Below are positions 1 to 11,637 of a stretch of DNA of 64,000 nucleotides, one piece after another; position 1 is the stretch's first letter; every line of letters starts with the position of its first letter. The notes beneath the pieces were generated by a model. It did no database searches. It was not told where the DNA came from and saw only the letters and a program-made list of their open reading frames with translations. This DNA is from Gymnopus androsaceus JB14 (Eukaryota > Basidiomycota > Agaricomycetes > Agaricales > Omphalotaceae): NCBI GenBank assembly GCA_009733575.1, contig ML769509.1, forward strand, positions 1 to 64,000, given 5' to 3'. A program made the translations under genes and the position numbers.

Positions 1-625
1 TCCAACCTTCGATATGACATGCTCCACGGCAAAGCGGTAATGATGAATGTTGCACTGTGCCCGAGGCAGGGTCGCGCGCGCGCTTTCATACAACGAAGAT
101 ATCTTGTCCGTTCTCCCTTTCTTGTTCAGTTTATTCCACTGTGAGTAGGATAGGGGCGGCGAGAGCTCTACGTAACAATTGAAAGGTAAATTGCTGAATG
201 CTGTATGTAACGTTTCCGTATCACTGTAAAGCCAGATAGGTGCAGACGAAGCAGTTTCAAGGTATATTGATTCGTAGCCGGCCGACATTAGACGCAATTG
301 CACTATAATAGAGGGCAAAGGTGAAACCTGCTGTACGGAGGCATTTAACCCTGTCCAACCGTGGGAACATCGGGGGGGGGGGGTGGATCTGAGTGACCTT
401 AGGACCGATCGTAGGGTACAAGGCCCTCCCTCTCACTCCGTTCGAGAGTCGGGGAACACATGATTTACTGAATTTCACTTAAGATTTGCCCATGCCAAGG
501 AGCGGTGAAAGACTGTATTTCAAATAAATTTGAAATGCGCTGGAGCACGTTCTCTGAACGTGCTCCTGCAAGTCAGCACGGATCAAATCGGAGAACGGAT
601 GGTTCACGAGCCTAAGGTAGAGAGC
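1..625. other. Intergenic, no gene recognised
   Basis: No convincing coding region is seen on either strand. A run of 12 G lies at about 372-383. The right half carries the start of repeat-rich sequence. Confidence 0.5.
542..566. repeat. Perfect 10-bp hairpin
   Basis: The arms GGAGCACGTT and AACGTGCTCC are perfectly complementary around a 5-base loop. The site lies about 60 bp left of the TIR element at 626. Its role is unknown. It may be the end of an older element that shares the ACGTGC-type terminal motif. Confidence 0.5.
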
Positions 626-1665
626 AGCCAAGCTCGTGCAAGATCACGTGCTAAAGTCACCGTGATGGTCACACGTCCATAGATAGGTAAATTCTCTTCA
701 AAATTCAATAAAAAATGAACAACATCCTTCCCCCCTTATTCTTTCCATTCAACAATTCTAAATGCAATGAAATGTAAGGATCCAAGTCACCGAAGATTTT
801 GGTTAAGAATTGGTAGAGGAGATATTGGATTACTGTAAAAACTACTAATGTGAAGGGAATAGAGCATTGTACAACATATTCATGACTTGAATTCATGCGC
901 CATATCATCCATGAGACTGTCAGGTAAGATCCAATGGCCCTTGTGCTTCTTTGAAGCCCATGCTGCTTGAGCTCCATTAAGTCCTTTTCCATAGGCATCT
1001 CTAAACTTATGTGCTCGGTTACAAAAACTAACAGACCAACATAAGTATCACCTCAAATCATTCTTCACACTACCCTTGAAGTTATCATCTTGATTTCGGA
1101 GACACTTCTTCATATGAGGCATGGAATGTATAAAATATGACTGAAACAAGGGGAAAACAGTAACTCCGCTACCGAATTTGATATTTTGACCAAACTTTTG
1201 TTGCACAAGTGATGCTTAGCCTTATTTGCATCCATGAATGGGATGAATTAGCTACATGTGTGGTGGATGAATTGTTACAAGATTTTCATTGGAATTTCAC
1301 TATATTTGCATCAGGAAAAATGGTCTGGGCCAAGGATAGCCCCTGTAACCTAAGCCTCCTAGGTTACAGGGGCTGGACTTGGGATGGCCTAGGCAGCCTA
1401 GGCCTCCTAGGTTACCTAGGACTATCTCAGGCTGCCTGAGGTTTCCCCAGGTTTCCTCAGGTTTTCTCAGGTTTCTCAGGTTTTCTCAGGTGACTCAGGT
1501 TGTCAAAAGTCCACCCCCTAATTCCTAGGTCATCCTAAAGGAACCTAGGCAACCTAGGTGTCTTTGAGTTACCTTGAGGTTAACTTCAGGCCATCCAAGG
1601 CCCAAACAGTTTTTCCTGATGTGGAAGGTCACACTCAATGCACGTGATCTTGCACGAGCTTGGCT
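626..1665. mobile_element. Non-autonomous DNA element with 26-bp perfect TIRs
   Basis: The 26 bases at 626-651 are the exact reverse complement of 1640-1665 (outer end AGCCAAGCTCGTGC). The enclosed ~1 kb has no transposase-like reading frame, so it would be non-autonomous. A CCTAGG-rich MITE (1309-1621) is nested inside next to the right TIR. No target-site duplication was recognised: the flanks read GAGAGC and ATGGTG. Superfamily unknown. Confidence 0.55.
1309..1621. mobile_element. CCTAGG-rich palindromic MITE, copy 1
   Basis: The ends are inverted repeats of about 22 bp: CATCAGGAAAAATGGTCTGG on the left, and the complementary series ending TTTTTCCTGATG on the right. The interior is built of CCTAGG, CTCAGG and CCTGAGG words and can fold back on itself. 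It has no coding capacity. It shares its termini with the element at 26750-27076 and, less clearly, with 32475, 50173 and 51397. Confidence 0.65.
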
Positions 1666-1689
1666 ATGGTGTTCAAACTGCACAATAAA

Positions 1690-1800
1690 TAAATCCCCGT
1701 TCATTGATAAACATTTTCCCGTTCATTGACATTCATAAATGTTCCCGTTCATTCACAAATGTTCCTGTTCATACATAAATGTTCCCGGTCATAGATACAA
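1690..1800. repeat. Short tandem repeats, ~20-25 bp
   Basis: The phrase TTCCCGTTCATT..CATAAA recurs about four to five times with small changes. A related array with a different unit is at 4440-4530. Confidence 0.5.
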
Positions 1801-1941
1801 AACCTGTTCCCAGTCTCATATGAATTTTTTTTGTAGCATTACACTGACTACTTCCCAGTCTCAAAAATATGATTTCCTGGTTCAAATACAAAAAAGTCTT
1901 TACAAGACTCTTGCAAGATTATTCTTAAGCTAGCGCTCATT

Positions 1942-2250
1942 TTTGATCAACGTTCCCATGGTCTATAAAGGACTCGAAACAGACAATACAGGATCAGGGC
2001 TCTACCACTAAGAAAAAAGGACTATGCTATGTGTTAATAACTACTATATACTACTTGAATATGCAATTTTGTGTGAATATATGAATATTTACAGTGAGCA
2101 GATCGTTTTTGCTGTCTTTGATCAATGTTCCCACGGTCTATAAAGGTCTTGAAACAGACAATACAGGATCAGGGCTCTACCACTAAGAAAAAAGGACTAT
2201 GCTATGTGTTAGCAACTACTATATACTACCTGAATATGCAATTTTGTGTG
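1942..2250. repeat. Direct duplication, two ~134-bp copies 175 bp apart
   Basis: Positions 1942-2075 and 2117-2250 are nearly identical; both read TCTATAAAGG followed by GACAATACAGGATCAGGG. The copies differ at only a few bases. No coding sequence is evident, and the TATAAAGG may be a promoter-like element. Confidence 0.6.
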
Positions 2251-2360
2251 GATAGATTCATTATTAGAAGTACTCATGAAGTAGACTATAGGCAGGCAGG
2301 CAGGCATTTCAACACCTGACCTAGCATGCTTCATGATCGTGTTTCATTTAAACCACCATC

Positions 2361-3497
2361 ATGCCTGAACAGCGCGAGCCCACAGCTGAAGCTTTGAAGC
2401 TCAAGCATGCTATATTTCAGGCTCTGTCTGAAGGCTCAGACTTCTCTTCTGTCATATCTCTCTGGTGTGATGCTACAAACAGTGAAGCTGCTAAATCCTC
2501 CAAGGACTCGTGTTTTCACCGCAATCATGTGGACCAAATTGATGCATCTTGCATATTTGAATGCGGCCAAACTAAAGCTCAAGATCAACTATTTCCTCCT
2601 CAAATTGTGAACAAGAAGGAAAAACCTGGAGATTTGGTTATCTCGGATTTGTTTCTTAAAGGCCCAGATAGCATTTCAGCAACAGCCCGTGCTTTAATCC
2701 TTGATCTAGGTCCATTGAAACTACTGGTATGCTCAATAAATACCAGCTTTTGTGCTCTTGTATCAATATGTTATTCTTTCTTTCTTCAGTTTGCATTTCT
2801 CACTCACTGCAATTCAAATCTTTATTCGCATGAGCAATGGGAAAAGTCTATCTGTGTTCTAACCAAAGCGGTATGAGTATCTTCTTTACTAGTTGAGTAT
2901 GTTATCCACTCATTTATTGAACAGCAACGCCACTTCAGCATTGGACTGGCATTTGAATTCAGATCGCACTTCCTTGCATTTATCTCTATTGATCTCATAT
3001 TCCGAGAGCGAGGAGGATAGCAATAATGGTGGAGAAGACAATGACAGTGACGAGTTCCTCGGTACAAAAACTGCTATTAGGAACAGCAAGCGCACCACTC
3101 AATGTGAGTCCTATATTCTAGTCTACTGCTTATACTGACATTGAATCTGCTATTCATAGCCATGACTGCATCAACCTCTGCTACCTCTTCTTCTGCTGCC
3201 TCTTCCTCCGCCACTTCTTCTTCCATTGCCTCTTCCTCCGCCACTTCTTCTGTTGCCTCTTCCTCCACTACATCTTCTGTTGCCTCTTCCTCTGCTGCTA
3301 CTGCTCCATCATCTGTGATCGATGTTGATGTGGTCGATAGTGATTTGGAACATGAAGCCTTTGCTGATGGTACCGATGGAGCTGCTTCCCCAGACCAGAG
3401 ACCAGAATTTCTGAAGAATGCATACGCCAGAGGCCTGGTCAGTGCTACAGTCGAGTCCAATATATTTACAAATGCATGTCCAAAATTTGAATTCTAG
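2361..3497 (+). CDS. Hypothetical Ser/Ala-rich protein, doubtful gene model
   Basis: Two open stretches in the same direction look related. The first begins with ATG at 2361 and runs about 120 residues before a possible intron at 2727-2789. The second, about 2895-3497, has an acidic segment (SESEEDSNNGGEDNDSDEF) and a good intron (about 3103-3161). It then has a Ser/Ala/Thr low-complexity tract encoded by tandem CCTCTTCCTCCGCCAC-like repeats, and ends at 3497. The junction between the two stretches does not keep the frame, so either an exon is misread or the gene is broken. No family was recognised. It lies among repeats and may be a transposon-derived relic. Confidence 0.25.
3164..3310 (+). 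repeat. Imperfect minisatellite coding for Ser/Ala/Thr
   Basis: Tandem copies of a GCCTCTTCCTCC / ACTTCTTCTGTT unit of about 24-36 bp lie inside the second half of the hypothetical gene at 2361-3497. The repeat length stays a multiple of three, as expected if the region was translated. Confidence 0.5.
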
Positions 3498-3761
3498 ATT
3501 TGGACTAGACTCACCACCTCTAATATGCTTTCCTCCCCACTCTCATTTGCTTATCCTTCTCTCCATCGGACATCTATCTTCACAATTATATTTTTTTTAC
3601 ACTCATGCATATAGTATAGCTTTGTATTGCTACTGATACCCACCTTATACCTCAGCACAACTATTTCATTTTTATTTAATGGATTGCTACAAACTCACTT
3701 TAATCATGATATTTTTTATTTCATGTACATAAAAATACTGGTCATGCCAAGTGAGAAGTCT

Positions 3762-4379
3762 GAGCCCTGTGTCTCCCTTTGTCTCGAGTCAGATTATTTT
3801 GCTGCTACACCTTGCTAAAGATCGTGGGAACTTTCTGATCACTTACAACTTAGCTCAAAGAATTTCTATTGTATCACAACACATACTGGACATATCCACA
3901 TAAGATTGTAGATACACCCTCTATATGACCTCTAGAGCATGTTTTGCATAGCTATCTAGCTTAGTGGTAGAGCCCTGTGCCTCAAGTCAGATTATTTTCA
4001 CTGCTATGCCTTGCTAAAGATTGTGGGAACTTTCTGATCACTTACAACTTAGCTCGAAGAATTTCTATTGTATCACAATACATACTGGACATATTCACAG
4101 AAGATTATAGATACACCCTTGGTATGACCTCTAGAACACATTTTGCATGGCTAGCTAGCTTAGTGGTAGAGCCCTGTGCCTCAAGTCAGATTATTTTCAC
4201 TGCTACGCCTTGCTAAAGATCGTGGGAACTTTCTGATCACTTACCACTTAGCTCAAAGAATTTCTATTGTATCACAACACATACTGGACATATTCACAGA
4301 AGATTATAGATACACCCTCGGTATGACCTCTAGAACACATTTTGCATGGCTAGCTAGCTTAGCAATAGAGCCCTGTACC
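3762..4379. repeat. Tandem array, three ~200-bp units with tRNA-like A box
   Basis: Units begin near 3763, 3971 and 4170, and a fourth start near 4370 is cut short. Unit junctions contain TAGCTTAGTGGTAGAGCC, which matches the D-arm/A-box consensus of eukaryotic tRNA genes. No B box follows at the expected distance. The later units are more alike than the first. This could be a tandemly amplified piece of a tRNA-derived SINE. Confidence 0.6.
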
Positions 4380-4439
4380 AGAAATTAAAACTGGCACTGG
4401 TGTTGTACAGAAAAATTTATGTTTGAGACCAGGAAAATT

Positions 4440-4530
4440 CTTCATTTATGACCGGGATGAACTTTGTCTAACAACGGGAAAAAACTTTGTCTAATAACGG
4501 GAACAAACTTTGTCTAACAACGGGAAATTT
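4440..4530. repeat. Short tandem repeat, ~25 bp x 3-4
   Basis: AACTTTGTCTAACAACGGGA recurs about three times, with a diverged copy starting ACCGGGATGAACTTTG. It follows directly on the ~200-bp array. Confidence 0.5.
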
Positions 4531-4539
4531 TGTATTTGA

Positions 4540-5369
4540 CTGGGGTTTATTTTTGTGCAGATTGAACAGCATACTTGGCTGCTCTCTACCTTACCATTTG
4601 GCGAGATTGGAGATTGACAAAATTGAACATTCTTCCCTTGGTTTTGGCAGCACGTTTCTCTGCCCAGCATGCATATCTCAGAACCCCACGTTCATTTTTT
4701 GGGGTTACACGAGAGTCGGATTAAAAATCAGCATTGAAGATTTTGGTTATTCCACCATGCTAGATTTAGATGCAGATACTGTGTACGATCTAATACTTCG
4801 ACCTCGACTCCATCATAAACGTTTCTGAATTCAACAGGTTTCCAACTCGCCCACAGTGGGAAGGAAAGTGGAAATGGATGTGGCAGCATCCGGCGTCCGC
4901 TGACAACATACCAAAAGACTGATTTTTCAGTTTTTTTCCTTCCCTTCACGCAAGATGATTGAAATATTAGCAGGAGGTTCAAAGTTAAATACCCGACTAC
5001 GGGGAGATCCACGTTTTTTGCAAATGTACTGAGAGATAGCTAGAGCGGAAAACATTTGATAAAAAACACGGTAAGCAAATGATTCATTGGAACCATGCAC
5101 AGGATAAACATGTACTACCACAGCACATAATTTCTTTCATGATCCTAATCATCAAGTCGAACTCAACCTCGAACGCATTAGACTTCGAATCAGGAAGGCC
5201 AATCTCAGTCGGTGGATCCTTGTTGTCTGAGATACGGTTCAAGACCTCGCTGAATTTATACTTGTCAAACTCGTGCTGATGACCATGTTGATGACTCTCA
5301 ACTTGCAGTCTTTGTCAACTGTCACATATTGGTTCTGATCAAAGAGACCCACCCCAGTCGTCTACTTCA
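4540..5369. other. Intergenic, nothing recognised
   Basis: Open stretches of 60-110 codons occur on both strands, but none resembles a known family or has a convincing intron pattern. Confidence 0.4.
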
Positions 5370-6330
5370 AAAGTTAAGCAGCAGAGCTAACGATACAATG
5401 TCGCCCTGGGAGTGAAAGATAAGGAAAAGTACATTTCAAAGAACTCGTATGAGTCCACCGGTGGGGGCAGGACGGGGTAATATTTCCTGTTGAGCTTCTC
5501 ACTAGCGGTAATTGAAAGGTAACGACTAGGGGGAAAGCCTTCTTTCGCATCCCTCCAGCGGCATACAAGCATATGTGCTCCGCCATTAGCTACAAGTAAA
5601 AAAGATCAGTGAATGTTACTGCTATAGGTGGCATGGCAAGTCTGATGCAAAGATTTAGCGAGTTCCCAAGTCGGACCGCATTGGGCTCAAAGGGGCCAGC
5701 TTGATGCTTATGTTGGGTTCGACGAATGTCAGAAATGGTTAAGATGAGGGCCAACAGCATTGCATCGGTGGAGTCACTGTCATATGGTACCGAGTGATCT
5801 CCCTTTCTGGAATTTGCAGCGACGATTGCACCTTTTATGAGGTCAAGGTAGGCAAAGAAAAGAGTATTCAAATGCTCGTGTCCGTGTTTCCTCGAATGTC
5901 GAAAATATAATTACCATCGACAGCTGAAGACTGTACGAAGGGGTTTGCTTTCACAATCTCTTGCAACTGATGGATTCTCTTCAACACGTCCGAAACGCTA
6001 CGGGAGACAAGGTAGGGTTAGCTTCATCTACAAAGGGGTGGGGTCTGCTTACAAAGTATACAAAGGCATCAACGCCGCCATTGTGCATGAAAGCGTACTT
6101 GCCAAAGACGAATGGATGGTTGTTTATCTCCACGACGGGAACGAAACTTGCATTTCTACCATGGGCAAGAACGCAGCTCGATGCAGTATGAGTCAGCACT
6201 AGCTTGCTTGCAGCGTACGCGGTGCGGTGGCACAAAGGAACTTGAAAATCACCCCACCGAGAAATGCGATAATGATTCGTATTGTCCGTAAGTAAGAACA
6301 GGTATACCAAGAGTGGATACAAACAGAAAT
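5370..6330 (-). pseudogene. Class II glutamine amidotransferase (DUG3-like) pseudogene, N-terminus missing
   Basis: Pieces of a fungal class II (Ntn-type) glutamine amidotransferase can be read in order on the minus strand. CVLAHGRNAS followed by INNHPFVFGKYAFMHNGG is at about 6190-6050, the NTD..HLNTLFFAYLDLIKGAIVAAN block is at about 5890-5810, and the C-terminal RWRDAKEGFPPSRYLSITAS..LNRKYYP block is at about 5560-5460. In this family the intact enzyme starts with Met-Cys-Arg-Trp, where Cys is the nucleophile. That segment is not found here. The frame also shifts at the NTD..HL junction near 5875. DUG3 acts in glutathione degradation in yeast. Here the gene is inferred to be dead, possibly a duplicate of an intact copy elsewhere. 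Confidence 0.6.
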
Positions 6331-6555
6331 ACGATCGTTCCAGTCATGGGTGGTAATGCAAGGCGTGGAAGTCTTTGAATGAGATAAAGACACGAAAATA
6401 TGAAACCGATGCAATATGAGGAAAATAAGATTTACAGATGCCGAATTCCAGAACAGTGTGAATGGAAACGACCTAGTGTCGCTTCAACGACCTAACGCCG
6501 TTACACACAGTTGATGACGAGAAGAGACCATAGAGGAGGGCTTTCATCTTTCCAG

Positions 6556-9413
6556 TCACCTCAACGAAGCTTTAGAGTTTCTAGACTGCAAGCTCCTAGC
6601 AGAAGTACCGAGAGAAGGTGCGGGGCGAGTAGCGGGAGGTGGAGCAGCGGCTTCTCCTCCACTACCGGCACTAGCTGACTGAATACTAACGAGTACTTCC
6701 TTGCAGTACTTGAGTTTGTCCACGAGCTTCTGGTTGAACTTGATAGCCTCCTGGTCAAATTCAACTGTCGTCGATACCGCCATACGCAAAGCGGTACGCA
6801 TGATATCGGAAAGCGTCCATCGAGTAAGCACGCTATTCTTGTCGATGTGCGTCACGACGAGTCCCGAAGAGGAGAGAATGATTTTTGAATGGTCGTAAAA
6901 GTTGAACTAGGACCGAAATGAGACAGTCACATGCGAGAATGGAAGGGAAAGCATACCTGAAGGACGTCGTGGCTTAATTTGAACACAATGACTTGTTTCA
7001 TTCGAAGATAGTTCATTACCCAGGGCATGCCCTTCTTCTTTTCAGTGTCTTCGTAGGTGTAATCATATTCACCGTAAAGCCGATCCATGATATATCGCTC
7101 GAAGTGTTTCAACAAATAGACCTTTGCCTGCAACTCGTCTGGAAATTCATCGACAGTGTATGATTTCCTGACGTAGACAGCCCCGTTTCGTCTAGTGGAA
7201 ATCGCATCAAAGTGGCTGGAAAATAGTCAGATTTTAGCGGACGCGAGACGATTATGAATAGCTTACCGTTTGTCCGCACTCAAAACCATACTAGAACTAT
7301 CGTTGAAGTGCACTCCAACACTACCATCAGTCAAGGCGTAGCCCATGCCATATTTGTTGCAATAGTCAACCCAGGAAACGATGAAGACTTTTTCTTCGGC
7401 TAGTGGTATACGAGGGTTTTCGCGAGGGTCCCTAAATAGTCTATTGGCTGCTTTAGCTTCGAAAGCGAGAGTGAGGACATGCGCCGCCGCATCAAAGCCG
7501 GTCAACTGGGCCTTTGGCTCAGCAATGGGAGCGGGTGGGGCTATAAACGGAAAGGTCAGTACTCAGCAGCTTTAAACGCGCGGCAACTAACCTGGAAGAC
7601 GGTTCTCCTTGACACTCGGCTTCTTAATCTCCTTTCTTTCCGGAAGACGATGTTCGTTCGCATTCGCGGGGCCCGCTTCGTATTTCTCCTCCTCTTCTTT
7701 TACCGGAGCCATCTGCGCCACGATCCTAGCCTTTTGTGCCTCCAACTCCTTGGCCGGATTCTTCCTCTTCTTCCCCAACTCGTGGTTCACATCCCCTTCC
7801 TCTGCAATATTCCCCAATGCATTAGCTCCGGAAACAGCTCGCATTGCCGCAGAACCCGAGGCTTGTCTCAAGGGTGAAGGATTTGTCGACGCAGCTTGTA
7901 GCTTCCTGAACAAAGGTGATTCCTTCGTGACAGCCGCACTAGGCCCAGTGCTTCGTAACAGTGGTCGCTTGGCCGAGTTGAGTAATGCAGAGAGGGGAGA
8001 GCCTGGCTGCACGGCTTTCTGGAACTCCTTCTCTTGGAGAACAATAGCGGAGGTGACACTTCTTGTGGGAGCATCAGACGTAGTGCTAAATGCCTGATCT
8101 GCAGGAGCGTATGGAACGGCGAGGCTAGTAATTTGATCCTCGTCAAGAAGTGCAGCCCGTCGCACAAGGCGAAAGTTTGCTTGGCTAGCGCTGCGGTTTA
8201 TACCTCGGAAATCTGGAGCAAAGTCGTGTGCGGAAGTCGAAATATATGATGGGAAAGTGCCTGTCGTGAAGAAACTGTGATGAACAACGTCTAGAAGAGC
8301 TGGTCGCTGCTCTGGCTTTGGAGTGAGGATAAGTTGGATCAGTTCCTTGGAGGCTGGAGCGATAGGACGTTCAGATGGGAATTCATATTCGTTGTCGCGT
8401 ATACGTCTAGAAGACAAGATTAATTCGGAACCATGGCGGAAGCAGAAGGACGTACTTGTAGATTGCTTTGACGTCCTTTGTCTGGAAAGGCGGTCGACCG
8501 ACGAGTAGAGTGTACAGAATGACACCAATTGACCAAGTATCAACTTCATAGCTGTGCCCGTTAGCTGTATCGAAAAGAACCTCTGGAGCAATGTAGTTGG
8601 GTGTTCCACAAATCGTCTTTTTCCTTTCCCCAGGGTTTTCGATCAAGGCTGCGAGGCCGAAATCACCAACCTTGATATTCATCTTGCCGTCGAGGAAAAT
8701 GTTCCCCAATTTGAGGTCACGATGAATGACCTGGTGAGTGTGCATGTAGTGGCATGCACCAATAATCTGAACCAGGAAGAAGCGAGTCTCAGGTTCGGTG
8801 AGTCTTCTACGACGACGCAGCATGTCCATGAGGGAACCGCTGGTGCACAATTCGAGGATCATGTAAACGTTATCATCGCCTTCGAAACACTCTTGAAAGC
8901 CGACAATGTTGGGATGACTGAGAGATTTATGAATTCTAATCTCAGCATAGAGCTAGAAAGAAGAGTTGAGCGAAAGAATTTGGATTGAAACTGGCAAGCA
9001 TGCCTTGGTCTTGGTTTTTTTCGTTGCCAATGAGGACCGAGTCACCACTTTACATGCGACCCTAGTTCCCTGGCGGTCTTCCGCTTCATAAACGCGAGCA
9101 AATCCTCCCTAATAAAATTCAGTTGAAAAACTAAACCGAGAAAATCAAGCATAGATACCTCGCCCAAGAACCCAACTCTTTGGAAGTAAAATTGGCCATG
9201 TTTATCTCTAATTGTACTTGGAGGTGATGGAGGAGTAGCCTTGGTATTTTGGCGTGGAAGTGGAGGTGAAGAGGGTGGCTGTTTGGGTTTTGGCGGAGCT
9301 TTCTGGGGTGTCGTAGCTGGATGCTGTTGGTTGGCGGTATTTGCGAGCGGATAGCGACGAGCTGTTGCCCCAGAAGGTCTATACGTTTGTACTGGATAGA
9401 TTTGTGCAGACAT
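6556..9413 (-). CDS. CDC5: Polo-like serine/threonine kinase
   Basis: Seven exons join without a lesion into 851 residues: 9413-9159, 9108-9004, 8952-8456, 8406-7592, 7540-7267, 7215-6957 and 6906-6556. The second intron (8953-9003) has a GC donor. A Pro-rich N-terminus leads to a kinase domain with [10 protein letters not shown] (~84-93), VACK with the ATP-binding Lys (~105), HRDLKLGN (~197), DFG (~217) and the activation loop [14 protein letters not shown], whose Thr (~233) is the site activated by phosphorylation in this family. The C-terminal half has two polo boxes: [13 protein letters not shown] (box 1) and DHSKIIL (box 2), which keeps the His-x-Lys pair that grips phosphopeptides. Family role: mitotic entry, spindle poles, mitotic exit and cytokinesis. 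The start ATG follows a pyrimidine-rich leader. No intact gene lies close by to suggest co-regulation. Confidence 0.95.
8953..9003 (-). other. GC-AG intron in the polo kinase gene
   Basis: Reading the minus strand, exon 2 ends ACCAAG and the intron starts GCATGC and ends TTTCTAG, 51 nt long. Removing exactly this piece keeps phase 0 and joins the conserved kinase segments VACKVVTRS.. and [17 protein letters not shown]. No GT donor nearby preserves the frame. Confidence 0.8.
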
Positions 9414-11637
9414 TAGAAGAAATGAGGTGACACAGGCCTAACGCCTGTAACTTGCTGAACAAAGAAGGAAGAAAGCCAAAAGAAAGCGGTTCAACTTCAG
9501 CACCGCCACTGACGCCACATGCCAAACGTGAGGCAAGTCACTCACGTGGGCGCGAATAAGCGCCGAAAGTCGTTCATACCACCATCTAGCACACATAACG
9601 ATCTTTCAATCTCCACTAGTCCAGTGTCATGTTTGTGCTAGTGTTATGAACCACCAGACCAGTGCTTGCCAGAATAATTTGGAAACGCTCCTTCGTGGCT
9701 GGATATGATGGTAGATTGATTTATTCTCATTCACATTACAATTCCTTAGCTGATTGGGCCTTCTTTCAATACTTATACGTAGAAGCAGATACACTACAAT
9801 GCGTGCGCCTTTTAGTGTGTCCATGGTAATCAAAGATCCGACATCCTGTATACTTAATAGAGCTTATGAAATACAAGCGTAGGTCTTGTATTTCCGTTGT
9901 CTGCGGTTTTTGTATTGATGGTATCTAACCCCCAATAGTGTTTCTCTGGTCCCCGAACAAGCTCGCCCACAAAACACTGGAACACATCAAGATATGATGT
10001 GCCAAAAGCGTCCCTGGCGCCGGGCGGGCTTGTACAGTGGAAGAATTGGTCCATAGTGTACTGGTCCGGTCCATAGTGTACAGTGAAGTTTGTGGGTCCT
10101 TGACTCCTTCACATGCAATTCTCGCGTCTACAACTTTATCAATACTTACAAGTTATATCTTGGACGCGTCGCGAATGGCGATTGCTTCGGGAAAGCACTC
10201 GGTTACAGATTCACACTCCGACCCGGCTTCCATTTCTTGTACAGTAATTGTCCTTGTAATCATTTCGACAATCGGTTGGGATCCATAGCATGCGGCATCG
10301 TCTCAACAAGTTTGTGGCGAAAAGGCGGTTATAAATCTAAGCGTCAGTCTTTGGTCTGATAGCACTTCACTAAAAAAAATCTTTTAGTGCCCCAATCTTC
10401 CCGATCTAACAACGTCCGATACAAATAGGCCTATCATCTAAATCCAAGGTACATGGTACTACGCCGTTCTCTTCGCTTTCTTGCACGCCACACGCAACTT
10501 ACTCCAACCCACTCAATTTTAGGATATATTAGCAAAGAACAGGAAACACCGCATAGTAGAAATGGTCAGAATCGATCCCATTAATCGTCATCCAACAACC
10601 AAGTGCAATCACTCTCAAGAAAAGCTCGAGCTCTTCACTCCAGCCTCGAACTTTTACTCTAGAAAACTGCCTCCGCTAGGTGTTCGGGCTTGCAATCTGA
10701 ACGGCGCAGAAGAGATAAATTTTGTGGTAATATCTCTACAATTCGATATACGGCGAAAGAGTTGATATATGTTCCAGATAAACGAATATGTTTTAATCCG
10801 GAAATTCCAAGAACACACTTCCCAGTGGACCCGGTGGATACATGGCACAGTAATTGACATTGATATAATAAGAGGATATGTACGTTGAAGCTGCTTTCGT
10901 CTCTCCCCTCTCTTACCGGTTCGTCCAGGTGGGGAGCTTTGCCAAAAGATACATTGTCAGATCAAAATGTGTCGACACCGGAAAGCTCACCATTTCTGAA
11001 CATCTCCCTTTTCTCCTCGAGATATGGCCCATCTGCTATTATCCTCTTCCTTCACCTATACCTGCTCGAGCTTACTTCAAGCTTCGAGAGCGTGCGGTTC
11101 GTATGCATTATATTTTTCCTCATCTTCACTAAGAGGATTGTTGTAGAACTACGTGTTCGCATTATTCAAACGAATAGCCCCCGGAGATACCATCTTAGAG
11201 CACGTATGGTTTCCGGCTGTAGTTCTCGTGCGTATCACCTCGGCGTTTCCTTGTAATGGCGCTGATATGAAACACAGAAATGGGAACGTACTTGTGATAT
11301 GAATACCGAGGATTCGAATGAGATTGAGGTACAGTGTCTAGCTGGTCCAGACTTAGGAACCCACTTTCTAGTCGATCAAGTACTTCCATACACTTACGAG
11401 ACTGGGCTTGCTTGTCGACGCCAGGGCGACTTTGTGATGAAGCCCGATGGGAGCTTGGATCATGGTTCTGCCAAACCAATGTAATGAGGTAGAATAGGTT
11501 TCGATTCCAGGCTAGAATATACTTAATCACAGTAGTTAATTATCATAGCAGCTTGTAGATCATAGTTCCAGGAGTACTAGCGGTAGAAGTACTGTTGGTC
11601 ATTATCAGAACCACTTCTTGATGTTCCCGTCAGCATC
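9414..11637. other. Long intergenic stretch, no gene recognised
   Basis: About 2.2 kb between the polo kinase start and the amidase remnant. There are several open stretches of 60-120 codons on both strands, for example 10885-11256 plus and 11195-11530 minus. None shows a recognisable domain or repeat. It may hold the kinase promoter (left edge) and very old gene or transposon debris. Confidence 0.4.

Noticed and set aside
3950..4010. A functional tRNA gene in the ~200-bp array
   Set aside because: Only the A-box/D-arm part is good. No T arm or acceptor stem closes at the right distance.
7609..8097. 162-codon open stretch on the plus strand
   Set aside because: It is antisense to the polo kinase linker exon. 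The minus strand is clearly coding and this one has no domain.
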